From contig JAEBUN010000022.1 of NCBI GenBank assembly GCA_023014365.1, positions 558,001-622,000 on the forward strand: DNA of 64,000 nt, written 5' to 3'. Position 1 is the first letter of the stretch. Each line of letters opens with the position of its first letter. Shown in pieces: positions 25,613 to 36,176 of this stretch. The translations under genes and the position numbers were made by a program. The stretch comes from Lepiota brunneoincarnata (lineage: Eukaryota > Basidiomycota > Agaricomycetes > Agaricales > Agaricaceae). The notes below the pieces were generated by a model. It saw nothing but the letters and a program-made list of their open reading frames with translations, had not been told where the DNA came from and searched no databases.

Positions 25613-26413
25613 ATGATGTCCACCAAGGCCCTCGGTATGGGCCCTGCTCTCAGGCGCGCTGCCTTTAATCCCCGTCTTGGTGCGTTGTCGGAGGTGGTCA
25701 GTTGTCCATTGCAGCGTATTTACGCTTCTACCTCTCTTGTTCGTTTGTCTTGCTTGGATGTGGGGGCTGGTGGAATGTAGCTGTGCGGAACCAGGTTGTC
25801 CTGCGCAATATCATTGGAAAGCGGTATGCTGAGCGTCTAGGATACCCCGACATACTTATTTACCTTTCGTTAGGGCAATCCAGACGGAATCATTGCCCCC
25901 CTCGGCTAGCGAAAAGATCCTCAACAAGCAACGACTCAACCGCCCTAGCAGCCCCCATTTCACTATCTACCAGCCTCAGCTGACATGGCTCGGTTCCATC
26001 GCGAACCGTGCCACAGGCGGAGCTCTGAGTGCTCGTGAGTGCCTTGCACTGTCTTCGCTCTAAAGATTTGACAATGCGGCTTTGTGAAGTTCTATATGGC
26101 TTTTCGATCGCATACCTATTTGCCCCAGGTACTTTTGACAGCGTGCATGTCGTGGAATTTGTGCATACCCTTCCTGAATCTGTCAAATACGCCGGAAAGG
26201 CTATTCTCGCTGCGCCCTTTGCGTTCCATTCGTTCAATGGACTGAGACACTTGGCTTGGGATGCTTGCAAATGTGCGTATAGTTTGATCTCTCCCCTGGG
26301 TGATTCTGATCCGGTGATTTGCAGTTATGACAGTTAAGGGCGCGTACGCGACGGGGTATGCTGTGCTTGGAGCTACTGCTGTCTCCACAGTCGTCCTTAC
26401 ATTGATCAAGTAA
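25613..26413 (+). CDS. SDH3: Succinate dehydrogenase cytochrome b subunit (SdhC)
   Basis: Four exons, 25613-25738, 25884-26034, 26090-26272 and 26325-26413, give 182 residues. The product anchors complex II in the mitochondrial inner membrane and helps bind heme b and ubiquinone. The first 45 or so residues look like a mitochondrial presequence (Arg/Ser-rich). The family motif [16 protein letters not shown] follows, then [11 protein letters not shown] and helix 1, then [13 protein letters not shown], whose first His is the expected heme ligand, and a last helix ending VVLTLIK. The intron 1 donor (GTTCGT) is unusual and was chosen because it joins the frames. Single-copy housekeeping gene with no lesion. 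Confidence 0.9.
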
Positions 26414-26798
26414 AAAGATGGCTGGGCTTGTATGTACATTCCTCGGGGCAAGCTCTCATACTAGATTTAAGTCTTTGAGCTTCACGAGCGATGAGATCAT
26501 TGGCATCTAGGGAGGGTAATTCCGCTGGTTGTATAACCCTCCGACATTTCGCAGTAAGTCGAGGGACATTATCTCCAGCAGAGGCCCGACGAGCTACTGT
26601 AAGATACCTTGGAAGGTCAACTGAGCAGATGATGACAATGCCCCACGTGACTGTCGTCATCGGCCGATGATCACGTTACCACTCAGGTGGGTGGGACACG
26701 TCGACAGAATGTGAAAAGCGGCAAATGGAATAATAGAATATTTCGCTGGCATTGTCATCTTCTTTCTCACTCTGGCCCCCTCGACTTAGCCGCTCATC

Positions 26799-28847
26799 AT
26801 GGAACACAACAGCGAGGACGAATCTGTCCTCAGTAAACTCGACTCTGCAGCAGCTCCTCTGGCCCAGTTCGATGCATTCCCCAAGGTTCCTTCGACGTAC
26901 AAGGCGCGGTCCGGGGGTGGGGGATTCATTACCATCTTCGTCATGTTTATGGCCTTTGTCTTGATGCTCAATGATATCGGAGAGTACATCTGGGGATGGC
27001 CCGAGTTTCGTTTCGCTGTGGACAGGGATTCCTCGCCGTACCTGTTTATTAATCTGGACATGTTGGTGAATATGCACTGCAAGCGTGAGTACCTTCAGAT
27101 TGGGTTGTCGGTTCTTGGACTCTGAGATCAGACCATGTATAGACCTGAGTGTCGATCTGAGGGATGCAGTCGGTGATAGGCTGCTGTTGAGTGGTGGACT
27201 CCGTCGCGATGGGGTGACTTCCGACATGTCTTCTCAGGCTCGAGTGAATGGCTGATCATCCTATATAGACAAAGTTCGATGTCGGTCAAGCTACCGCGCT
27301 CAAGTCTGTCTCTTCCCCCACTAATTGGATGCCGAGCCTAATCACTTTGCAGGGCGCACTCGGAAGCGCTATCTGCTAGCCAAGCCGTTGCGCAGTCACG
27401 CAAGTCCCGTGGGTTGTTTGATACGCTCTTACGCCGGAATAGTGCGCCCAAGTTCAAGCCGACATACTACCACGAAGCCGATGGGAGCGCATGCAGGATA
27501 TATGGGACCTTGGGTGTCAAACGGGTCACAGGTATTTTGGACAAATTGGTTCTCAAGCAACTCTCCTGATGCTCCTGTTAATTAGCGAATCTACACATCA
27601 CGACCCTCGGTCATGGGTATACTAGTTATGAGCATGTGGACCACACTTGTACGTCTACTCCTTGTCGTGTATAGCCATTGTGCTAATAAGATTGGCAGTG
27701 ATGAATCTTTCACATGTTATCACGGAATTTTCATTCGGTCCACATTTCCCCGACATCGCTCAACCTCTCGATAATTCATTTGAGGTGGCACAAGACCGTA
27801 GGTTGATGTGAATTCACAGCACTATTAATGCTCATCCAATCTTAAACTAGACTTTACCGCCTACCAGTACTTTTTGCACGTCGTCCCGACTACTTATATT
27901 GCACGTCGCAGCCGACCCCTCCAAACTAACCAATATAGCGTCACTCATTACACCCGCGTGGTTAACCATAATCAAGGCACACCCGGAATTTTCTTCAAGT
28001 TTGATCTCGATCCTTTGAACATCACAATTCACCAAAAGACGACATCGTTCGTCCAGCTCATGATCCGGTTCGATTCCATCAACTCGACACAGTTATATCA
28101 AGCACTGACACCTTGATCCCCCTAGATGCGTCGGTGTCATCGGAGGAGTCTTTGTCTGCATGGGCTATGCCATCCGCATTACTGTACGCGCCGTCGAAGT
28201 GGTTTCAGGCGCAGACTCAACACCAGGCATCGTCGCCGCCGAATCGTCCGGTGTTAAAGTAGGCCTTCGAGCCAAATGGGGAGGTGGGGAGCTCCGTGCG
28301 CGTCCCAAGAGCGGGCGTCTGGTTCCCCAGGGCAGTGGATGGGTTATGGAAGGCGGCAGTGGGTCCCCGTATGCCAGTTATGCCGGGACGCCCGTCTCCG
28401 GGTCGTTTGTGTCTCCTCAGTCGCCGTTTGTACAATCCTGCTGGATTCCCTAACGGGGCCGGGAGCAATCCCCCTTCTGCACCGCCGCATAGCACAACGG
28501 GCTTGGGGTTCCCATCGGGCGCGTTTGGGCCTTCGGCACTGCCGCCTGCGCCTGGTGGAAACGGGCACGGGCACGGGCATGTACGCACTCCTTCGTTACT
28601 GGGAGGACCTCCTAGGACGCCTAGGAGTCCGTTCATGGGAGGAACGACGTTACCTGCGGCAGCTACAGAAGGGCCACCACAGCCTCAACCTTCAGAGGTT
28701 GTAATTCCTGGAACGCCATCGTATGCTTTGTTCCCGCCAACTCCAAATCCGGCGAATGGGGGTGGGAACGGGTTTGCGCATCAGCAGAGGACGACGCCGT
28801 CACCACCAGGGCCTGGTGTACCGAGGGGGGGAAAGAAAGATGATTGA
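26799..28847 (+). CDS. ERV41: ER-Golgi vesicle protein Erv41 (ERGIC2 family)
   Basis: Nine exons (26799-27084, 27143-27213, 27269-27303, 27353-27531, 27586-27648, 27699-27797, 27851-28067, 28126-28368, 28421-28847) join in phase to 539 residues. Erv41 with Erv46 returns escaped ER proteins from the Golgi in COPI vesicles. Seen: N-terminal DAFPKVPSTYK, a membrane segment (FITIFVMFMAFVLML), the lumenal domain with VDLRDAVGDRL, KFDVGQATALK and FSFGPHFPDIAQPLDN, a second membrane segment (GVIGGVFVCMGYAI), and a long Gly/Pro-rich cytosolic tail. The last intron (28369-28420, GTATGC to CTCAG) joins the tail to a frame ending GGKKDD, a dilysine KKXX retrieval signal. Without that intron the frame stops at 28453. 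Confidence 0.9.
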
Positions 28848-29552
28848 GCGGTGGCGGGTGTGCGACATGTGAGGGGAGGGGCGGGGGTCTGCAGGTGAAT
28901 GAATGCTTGTGTATCCCATAATGCTTGGTATCATTTCTGGAAATATTCGGTTTATTTTTCTGTTTTATTCGGCCGGGTATGGCGAGGTGTGATTCTGACG
29001 GTGCTTTGCCATGCTAGTTGTCTTTAGTGTACAAGGCCGGTTATGGTTGGAGGAACGGAGCTGGAGATGCGGAACTAGGCTATTGGAGGAGCCATGGAGA
29101 CCTCTATTGTTGATATTGCAATGAGGTCGGCTGTGGCGAGCCTGAATGGACTGAGCGCTACCATTCAACAAAGGGTTTGACATTTCGCGACACTCGTGAT
29201 GTCAGCTTCTCGTGTGAAACTTTGACAGGGATATTCATAGCTGACCCTTCTTATTGTCTTTTACTGTTGTCAAGCATTGTAATAATTAATTATGATAATT
29301 TTAGCTTGCTGAAGAGACGCTTAGCCATTGTGTTTGGTGGACAGGCCACAACCCAAAGATAGTTGAAACTCATTCAAGGGTCAGAATAAAAACCAACAAG
29401 CTGGTGGACAGTCGAACCCCCATCATCAACGACTTCCTCTCTTTCATTCCCACCCTCGCATTCTTTTTGCACTTCAAATCTTCTAGTTTTTTGCATAGGC
29501 TGAGCCATCACCAGCCGACACCACCGCCCACCACTATCAATCCTCACCCTCC
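28848..29552. other. Intergenic between ERV41 and pheromone precursor 2
   Basis: It holds the ERV41 3' region and the pheromone gene 5' region. The C/T-rich stretch at about 29425-29550 directly before the ATG resembles a fungal pyrimidine-rich core promoter. No other gene is seen. Confidence 0.5.
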
Positions 29553-29702
29553 ATGGACGCCTTCGCCACACTCGCTGCATCTTTCTTCTCCTCTCCGCTC
29601 GCCGTTAGGGCTGAGGATGATATCGATGCTATAATTTGCCCTGATGAAGGCAACCCCAAGAGTATCTTGAGCAATCCTAACACGTATTGTGTTATTGCTT
29701 AA
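29553..29702 (+). CDS. Mating pheromone precursor 2 (CaaX, CVIA)
   Basis: A 49-codon intronless frame from ATG 29553 to TAA 29700-29702. It begins MDAFATLAASFFSS, has RAEDDIDA in the middle and ends NPNTYCVIA. It is a clear paralogue of the precursor at 24830, with the same length and the same CaaX box, but the region that should form the mature peptide differs (KSILSNPNTYC against SKKYGNVSYC). Distinct mature peptides with a shared leader are usual for mushroom pheromone loci. Expected route: farnesylation of Cys46, removal of VIA, carboxymethylation, then N-terminal processing and export. Confidence 0.9.
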   Translation: MDAFATLAASFFSSPLAVRAEDDIDAIICPDEGNPKSILSNPNTYCVIA

Positions 29703-30845
29703 CCTGGGTGTTGATTTTTTTTTTCTGGAATACTACGAGGTATGTTATGTTTTCATGGTTTGGCGGTGTATGAATGACGTGCTGAGCGGAACGATTAGCT
29801 TTGTGCGACTGAGCGGCCTGGGCCATATTGTTTTTAATACGACGGTTTGATTATTTTGTCGTAGAACGTTTTTTGATTGTCTTCTTCTCTTTTTGTTGAC
29901 CGCGATGTCTTATGAATACACGACTCGATTTCATGTCTTCATTACTAGTAATTGCACGTTGCAAAAAAAATAAACGGAAAACACAGGAAGACTTGGAAGA
30001 CCAAAGACTAGTGAGAGCACCGAAAACCTAGGCCAAGGGGGGTGCAATGTGTGCCATTGCATATCTCCATTTCTGGCTGGCCTTAGATTTTCATTTTTAT
30101 CAATTGCTATTGTTGGCCTGTTCAACATTGCGAGCGGCTGTGCAATGATGTTTGGCCAAGCTCGACGATTCTGATTCTTGCTGTGTAGGCGGACATGGAT
30201 GCCGAATTAACTGTGCTTCCATGACCTACCAAGAACATGGTGAAGTTAACAATAGGCAGACCAAAGCAATGCGTGGTGCCTGACAACGGCCTCGCGATCA
30301 GTCCTACCGGGGCGGTGCCAGTGTATGAGGGTGATTTCCTTTGGTGTCATCGCTCGTGCATGATCGTGCTTTGACCGAGTGCTATCGCATGGAAACGAGG
30401 GGGGGGGAAACCTACCAATGTATCCATCCAAAGTGCGACTCGGGGCTGCGGTCCAAGAGTCCGGAGGTCGTGGCCGAGCCTCATTACGATCATTCCCGAG
30501 GTGTCCGAGCCACCATGTAAGTCCATGATCATATACGTAGCAACGAGAGCAAGAGCGCAGCCGACGGAAATGGAGCAGGAGCTTCAAGATTGCCTGTTTA
30601 TTGTCCTCGTCTTCGGTGGTCATACGTAGCAACAATTGGAATGACGTTTGGGTCCCCGTGGGTGGTTCACTTTTTGTGCTCACGGATAGGCTATTTACGC
30701 AGCAGTGCTGGCGTATAATTAAACAATTTTTGCGGCTGGTTGACCCCACTCTCATCGCCTTTTTCGAGATTCTTGTATCTCCTCCCATCCGTTCTTCAGC
30801 ATCCGAACCCCTGGATGGGCGGAGCCACCCCCAACACTATGTTTC
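29703..30845. other. Intergenic between pheromone-like genes
   Basis: No recognised gene. Open frames at 30246-30788 (minus) show no family resemblance. Confidence 0.5.
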
Positions 30846-30977
30846 ATGGACATCTTTGCCGGACTCTCTTCATTCTTCTCTTCTATTTCTTCTCCTAGGG
30901 CCGAGGATGGGGATGACCGTTGGGATGATATAAAACAAAGTGTAAGCTACCGTGACCGTTCCTACGGGTCACGCTAA
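30846..30977 (+). pseudogene. Degenerate pheromone precursor-like gene (no CaaX)
   Basis: From ATG 30846 the frame reads MDIFAGLSSFFSS, then SPRAEDGDDRWDD, the same leader pattern as the two CVIA precursors, but it runs to a TAA at 30975-30977 after DRSYGSR without a CaaX box. A GTAAGC at about 30942 could be a donor site, but joining it to the nearby acceptor before 31014 does not give a CaaX end either. It is best read as a decayed member of the pheromone family, or one whose 3' exon I cannot find. Confidence 0.65.
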
Positions 30978-32050
30978 GTGAGGGTATCAAGATACGCAAC
31001 TACCGGTTACAGGTATGTGGATCGTCAAGGTAGGGGAGACATCATCACATGCCCAACCATTGGCCTGTGAGCGACCTTTACTTCTGCAATAGAATGATAA
31101 ACGTATTAGTGACTTTGTGGGCTATGACATAAAGCACTTAAAACACGAAGGGCATGTAGGATGCATGCAAAACTGCATTATAGTCTCGCTTCCATTGAAT
31201 GAGGGTTCCCCAGTAAACATTGGTACTTTTTCTTCCTGCCGGAAGGTGGTACTGCGAATCATCTGTGAATGTGCCAAAATGCAACCTCACACAACCCATA
31301 AGCTCTTGGTGAAGAGCCACACGATCCAGCCCGTAAGCCATCGAAATTGGAAATCGGCGGCATCTCGACTTCGATGATTGCCGACCCAGTCCATAAATCG
31401 TCCGGACTAACCATTAGCAATGGCCGTTATGTTGGGGGACACCCGCTTTCCAAATCTGAGCTCATTCATTGTGTCTGTATTATGCCTAACTACAATTACT
31501 ATCGGTAACACGAGGCCTCTTCTCGCGAGGTGTAGGAGTATGCTACGAGAGCTCGTGCTGATGGGCATCAGTTGCCTCAGCAGAGTTTGAGAATCTCGGC
31601 ATCCTCAGCTTCAGGTATCGCCGAGAACAGCCCGCATATTTGGTCGCCCCGAGGGGGTTCATTAGGGCCCAGTGATTTCCCTCGGAATGGCGAAACTGCC
31701 CACTCACATCGACCTGTCAAATCCCCCCTTTCAGTATCCCGGTTTTGGGGCACCGAGCAAGTCTGTTTCTCCCTCGAAAAACCTCTGTTTTGTCACACCA
31801 CCGTAGCCGTTGGTCCCATTCGATATGACCAGGTCCGTGTAGCACCCTTCTATGTGCAAGTAAAATTTCTGTGTCGTGCACAATCGCATGTGCCCACAGA
31901 GCCAGGGAACATGTACCCATCCTTCCCAAATAAGTCTTCAGCGGCTACCTCTAAGATTGCATTTTACCACTGAGTCCCACAGGACCAACCTGGGGCGCCA
32001 GTATCATGCGCAAACGTCAAAACTCGTGGGGACAACAAAGCTGACTCATG
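30978..32050. other. 5' flank of cyclase copy 6, includes spacer repeat
   Basis: From about 31650 to 32050 the sequence is an inverted relative of the cyclase 1/2 spacer (compare 2650-3000), for example GCACCGAGCAAGTCTGTTTC against the complement near 2885-2905. The part 30978-31650 shows no gene. Confidence 0.6.
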
Positions 32051-32116
32051 CACCACATAAATAACTGACGAGTATCCTAGAACTGCTCAGACCTTTTCCA
32101 ATCATCATACCTAACC

Positions 32117-33828
32117 ATGGGATCACTCGGTGCGACATCCTCCGTTTCTCACTATTCTGACCGCTAAATGTTGCACTTTAGTGTCCTTACCCTCCCACTC
32201 CATCAAAACGGTTTCCGAAAAAACACCTAACAAGGCTCTCATACTTGACCTTGGGGATGTAATTTTCAACTGGAGAGCTCCAGCGGACGGCAAGCTCAGT
32301 CCAAACGCCCTCAAGCGAGTGATGTCAACGCTTCCATGGCACAGGTTTGAATGCGGACTAATATCAGAGAACGAATGTTTTCAACGTATTGGGGAGATAC
32401 TGACTCTGTCACCTTCCGACATAGCTGACACTATCAAACAAGCCGAAATGTCGCTGACATGTGATGGTCGTTTGGTTTCGGCCTTGATGGAACTGAAGCA
32501 CGTCGCCAACGGCACCCTCAAGATTTACGCCATGTCCAATATTGCGAAGCCACATTACGATACTATGCGCTCGAAACCCTGGGAATGGTCGTTATTCGAC
32601 CAAGTTTTCGCCTCTGGTGACCTTGGGATGCGGAAGCCGGACCTCAAATTTTATGAATATGTTCTCAAGGCAGTTGGCTTCGAACAGTCTCCCGAGAATG
32701 TCATTTTCGTTGATGACAAACTGGAGAATGTGCTATCAGCGATGTCTCTAGGGATGTGCGCAATCCAATTTAATGAAACCGAGGAGGCTATCCAACAGAT
32801 CCTCAATTTTGTGGGAGATCCGGTGAATAGAGGCGAGGAATTTCTGCAGAAAAACGCCAAAAATATGCATTCGATGACCGATAGTGATCTTGTTGTCAAA
32901 GAGAATTTTGCTCAGCTGCTCATTCTTGAAGCCACAGGAAACCCGTATGCGACATGCCGATTTCATTGTAAAAGGGGGTTGACTAGAATTACAGGGATCT
33001 TGTCACGCTGAACTATTACCCATTACTGTGGAACTTCTTCCAAGGTGATTTTTTTGTTGAAACAAGCACAAGGCGTTACTCATTCCCCTCGCCTCAGAAC
33101 AGCCGGTGTTGACTACAAGCACCTTTCCTGATGACTTTGACACCACTTCCCTTGCGCTGACTATTCTTGGATGCCCTGATCCAGTGGCCAGCGCTGTTAT
33201 GGAAAAAGCTGCTAAGAATCTTAGTTCTGATGGTATCGTCCAGGTACGTACTCCACTAACAACGGTCCATAATCCCTTGTTAACCATGATTCTTGACTAT
33301 TAGGTTTACGATGACCCCCAACGACCTCGAGTGGATGCAGTATGTTGCGTTCACATCCTCACACTATTCTACTGTCACGGTCGAGGTCACGAAGTCAGCA
33401 AGACCTACGGCTGGGTCTATCGCATACTCCTCCACCGGGCTTATTCCGGTGGGACACTCTACTACCTCACGCCCGACTACTTCCTTTATGCTATAAATCG
33501 ACTCATTACATATACTCATCAAGCAGGCAAATCAATCCCATCCAATCTACTCCCACTCTTCCAAGAACGGTGTCGAGAAAGAATAGGTGCCTCCTCAGGC
33601 TCAGATGCGCTTGCAATTGCAATGCGGCTGGTCGCTTGCCATGGTGCTGGGATGCCAGCATCAGAGGTACAGAGGGATTTGTGCGCATTGAAAAACCTGC
33701 AATGTCAAGATGGGGGATGGCCTTTTTGTGGTATGTATCGCTCTCCATCTGCGAAGGCACGGATTGGGAACAGGGGTGTGAGTACTGCTATGGCAGTCAA
33801 GGCGATCAAGTTATTTTCTCGGGATTGA
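32117..33828 (+). pseudogene. HAD-class II terpene cyclase, copy 6 (opposite strand, N-terminal frameshift)
   Basis: Exons 32117-32944, 32995-33044, 33098-33243, 33304-33828. From the ATG at 32117 (MGSLGAT) the frame meets TAA at 32165-32167, because two bases are missing near 32162 (GACCGCTAA where copies have GACCTTGCTAA). After that point the whole protein is open in one frame: [29 protein letters not shown] and QDGGWP. The open frame has no ATG before motif I (the first is about residue 68), so a functional start is missing unless translation begins unusually. Its 5' flank is of the copy 1/2 type, so it arose by inversion or dispersed duplication from that subfamily. Confidence 0.83.
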
Positions 33829-34380
33829 TACCTGCCCGCCTCTCTCTCAGTTGCCGTATAACCTATATATTCAGCTTTCCCTTGTCTCTCTTGCGCTCGA
33901 ACCCACCACGTTTTTCCTTTCTTTACTTATTCCCCTTGAGTCCCATACACGGCCTCTTGTACAAATTAACTATTTTCACATTAGGATTATCTCATTTTGT
34001 AGACCTCGCCCTTGACAATAGAATTTCACTCGTCATCTCCTAGCGGTATGGAAACGCGTTCGCGCAGATTAGAGTTACACTTAGGGTCCAGGCCAGAATA
34101 GATCTGTGTGGTTCTCATCATTGTGTCGTGTTGAGCCATCCTTGCGGTGACGAGGAGGAGAAAGAGAGGAAGGACAAAGTTGCCGGTCATCCATACTGTG
34201 TCATTTGTTGAAACACCTTGTAAGTCATTCTTCTGACCATAGACTTGTCGCTGAACAGAGTGGCGATTAGACCTGTACTGTACACCTTCGTTTCTCTTTA
34301 CCAATAGCTATAAACTAATAATTTTGTAATGATACGCTGAATTGAGGCAAGAGTTCCCACGCTGTCCTCTTTTCATCCTC
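33829..34380. other. 3' flank of copy 6 and RING gene upstream region
   Basis: The part 33850-33970 is the inverted form of the cyclase 3' flank also seen near 12240-12320 and 16500-16600 (complement of the ACGTGGTG and CAAGAGGCCGT blocks). A short frame ending YCVIC at 34157-34216 is treated as a finding, not as a gene. Confidence 0.55.
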
Positions 34381-35705
34381 ATGCCAAGAACAAATCGTTC
34401 TCGGGAAGACCAAACGCAAGACTCATCCTCAGCAGACACAACCACAGATATAAACGCTGAAGTACTTCCACTGCCTCTCACTACAAGAAATCTTCGTCCG
34501 CGCGCCCATATCACGAGATCATCCCGTGCATCTTCATTGAGGCGCTCACACTCCGCTGCAACTTCCGTGGCTGGAACGCCGGGAAACTCGAGGGGCGGCT
34601 CAGTATCAATCCCTACCGGTGCGTATGCCGTATCTGTGCGCGCGTCTTTGAAGTGAAGTGCTCAATGTGGAAGCATTCTCGCGATAGACGATGGAGATCT
34701 TGTGGTCGACTCCGCCAGGGCACGGAAGAGACGGCGAATAGCTCCAGAGGCTGGTGAACGAAGGTGACCGTGCGGCAATAGGCAGTTCGTATGTTGATAC
34801 GATTCCAAGACCGGATTGGCGGAACCTGGATGGATACGACGAGGAAGAAGGGTTGGATCAATTGGATGCATCTGATATCGAAGAGATTCGAACCTTGCAG
34901 CGCCCTCCGGAGGGGACCCATACAAGGCCCCCTCTAGGGCCGTTAACATCCTCCGAGGCCGAAACAGGTCCTTCTACATCGGTTATGACACCTGTTCCAC
35001 CAAGTCCACGGACCCTGTCAGCCACACCACCGCCGCTAACAGCGATATCAGCCTCCGATGGGCCCTCTCAGGGCGATGGAGCTGGGATTAGTCAAGGTCG
35101 AATGGCACGGCCGTCCATCGCCACGACTGGTCTGGGTGGTGCTTTCGTCCTCCTCGAAACCCCTATCAGGCTCTAGGCACTGGGCCCAAGGCTCTCGTGA
35201 GACTCTTGCAAGTCCAGTCAGTAGCCCAAGTCTTATGAAAATCATAAACGAGATGAACATCGAGCCAGGGACGGGGCCACCCAGCCAAACACGACTTTCG
35301 AAATCACCCGAGGTCGAGATCATAGAAGTTTCCGTCCCACCTACGAGAGATAAAGGGAAGGGCAAGGCAAAAGCACCGCCCTCTCCCACCCCTCCCCCTC
35401 TCCCACCCGCGCAGCAACAACATAAGGAGGGGTCCGAACCGGAGCCATTATCGGAATATACCTGCCCCATATGCTTTTTCCCGCCGAGCAACGCAACGCT
35501 CACGCCGTGCGGGCATGTATGCTGTGGTTCGTGTTTGTTTACGGCGGTTAGGACAACTCTGCAGCGGGGTGCAAACATGGGTATGGCAGCGGGTGTTGGG
35601 GAGAATGTGGCGCGGTGTCCGGTATGTAGAGCAGTGATTCCGGGATGGGATGGAAAGGGTGGGGGTGTGATAGGACTGAAAGTGCGGCAGGTAATCAGTC
35701 TGTAA
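34381..35705 (+). CDS. RING-finger protein, probable SUMO-targeted ubiquitin ligase
   Basis: Exons 34381-34618, 34688-34763, 34786-35096 and 35170-35705 give 386 residues; the intron at 34764-34785 is only 22 bp, so that join is the least certain. The C-terminus holds a C3HC4 RING: CPIC, CGH, CCGSC and CPVC, with a long loop before the last pair. Upstream lies a low-complexity Pro/Ser region with VEIIEVS and DLVVDS, both like SUMO-interaction motifs, and a basic RKRRR stretch. This layout fits Slx8/RNF4-type STUbLs, nuclear E3 ligases that ubiquitylate SUMO-modified proteins in genome maintenance. The 3' end of the gene is duplicated at 39543-39700. Confidence 0.72.
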
Positions 35706-35905
35706 CAAAGAATTGAGGAGATCATTTGAGGTACTTACGAGGGGATGGAGGAGGATTGCCATTGGTTCGTTGATATACCCCGTCTTTGCGAATTTGGTTT
35801 TGGACTGATTGTCTTAGGGCTTCCTTCTAAGCATAGCTGGCCGTTGTCCATCGACATGGATACAGCTGATGCTCACCCGAATACGATTGAACGCCAGACG
35901 TTAAA
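35625..35905. repeat. RING-gene 3' segment, original copy of a direct duplication
   Basis: The RING codons after CPVC, the stop and about 150 bp downstream (for example GTGGGGGTGTGATAGGACTG, then GGATTGCCATTGG) recur at 39543-39760. Confidence 0.8.
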
Positions 35906-36000
35906 CCCAAACGAAATACCTCAAGAACTTGAGGGTTCGGCATCATTTGCTGCTATTTGGTCGCCTGTCGCATAGATGTGTTCGACCATAGACATTCGAG

Positions 36001-36008
36001 TATAAGAG
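36001..36008 (+). promoter_or_regulatory. TATA-like element of NLR-A
   Basis: TATAAGAG lies in the block GTATAAGAGTGGCTTTGT, which also precedes NLR-B at 40975-40993. It is about 170-190 bp before the ATG in both genes. Confidence 0.4.
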
Positions 36009-36176
36009 TGGCTTTGTGGAACTGAAAGCCCGAGGGCTTGATGACCGATTAATCCCTCTGTAATCTTTTTAAAGACATAGATTCCCGCTGCCTTCATCCT
36101 TGTCCCGTGACCTGCATTCAAGTATACATAGCTGTGTGGGCGTCTCGTTATCGGATCGCTGTCTTCCCCGGTCACC

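Noticed and set aside
28284..28460. Frameshift in the ERV41 tail
   Set aside because: A 52 bp GT-AG intron (28369-28420) explains the frame change and yields a KKXX end.
32117..32200. An intron that could restore the copy 6 N-terminus
   Set aside because: No GT-AG pair there removes the two-base defect while keeping the conserved DLAK region.
35048..35725. 225-codon frame antisense to the RING gene
   Set aside because: Shadow frame; the sense strand has the RING Cys/His pattern and phase-consistent introns.
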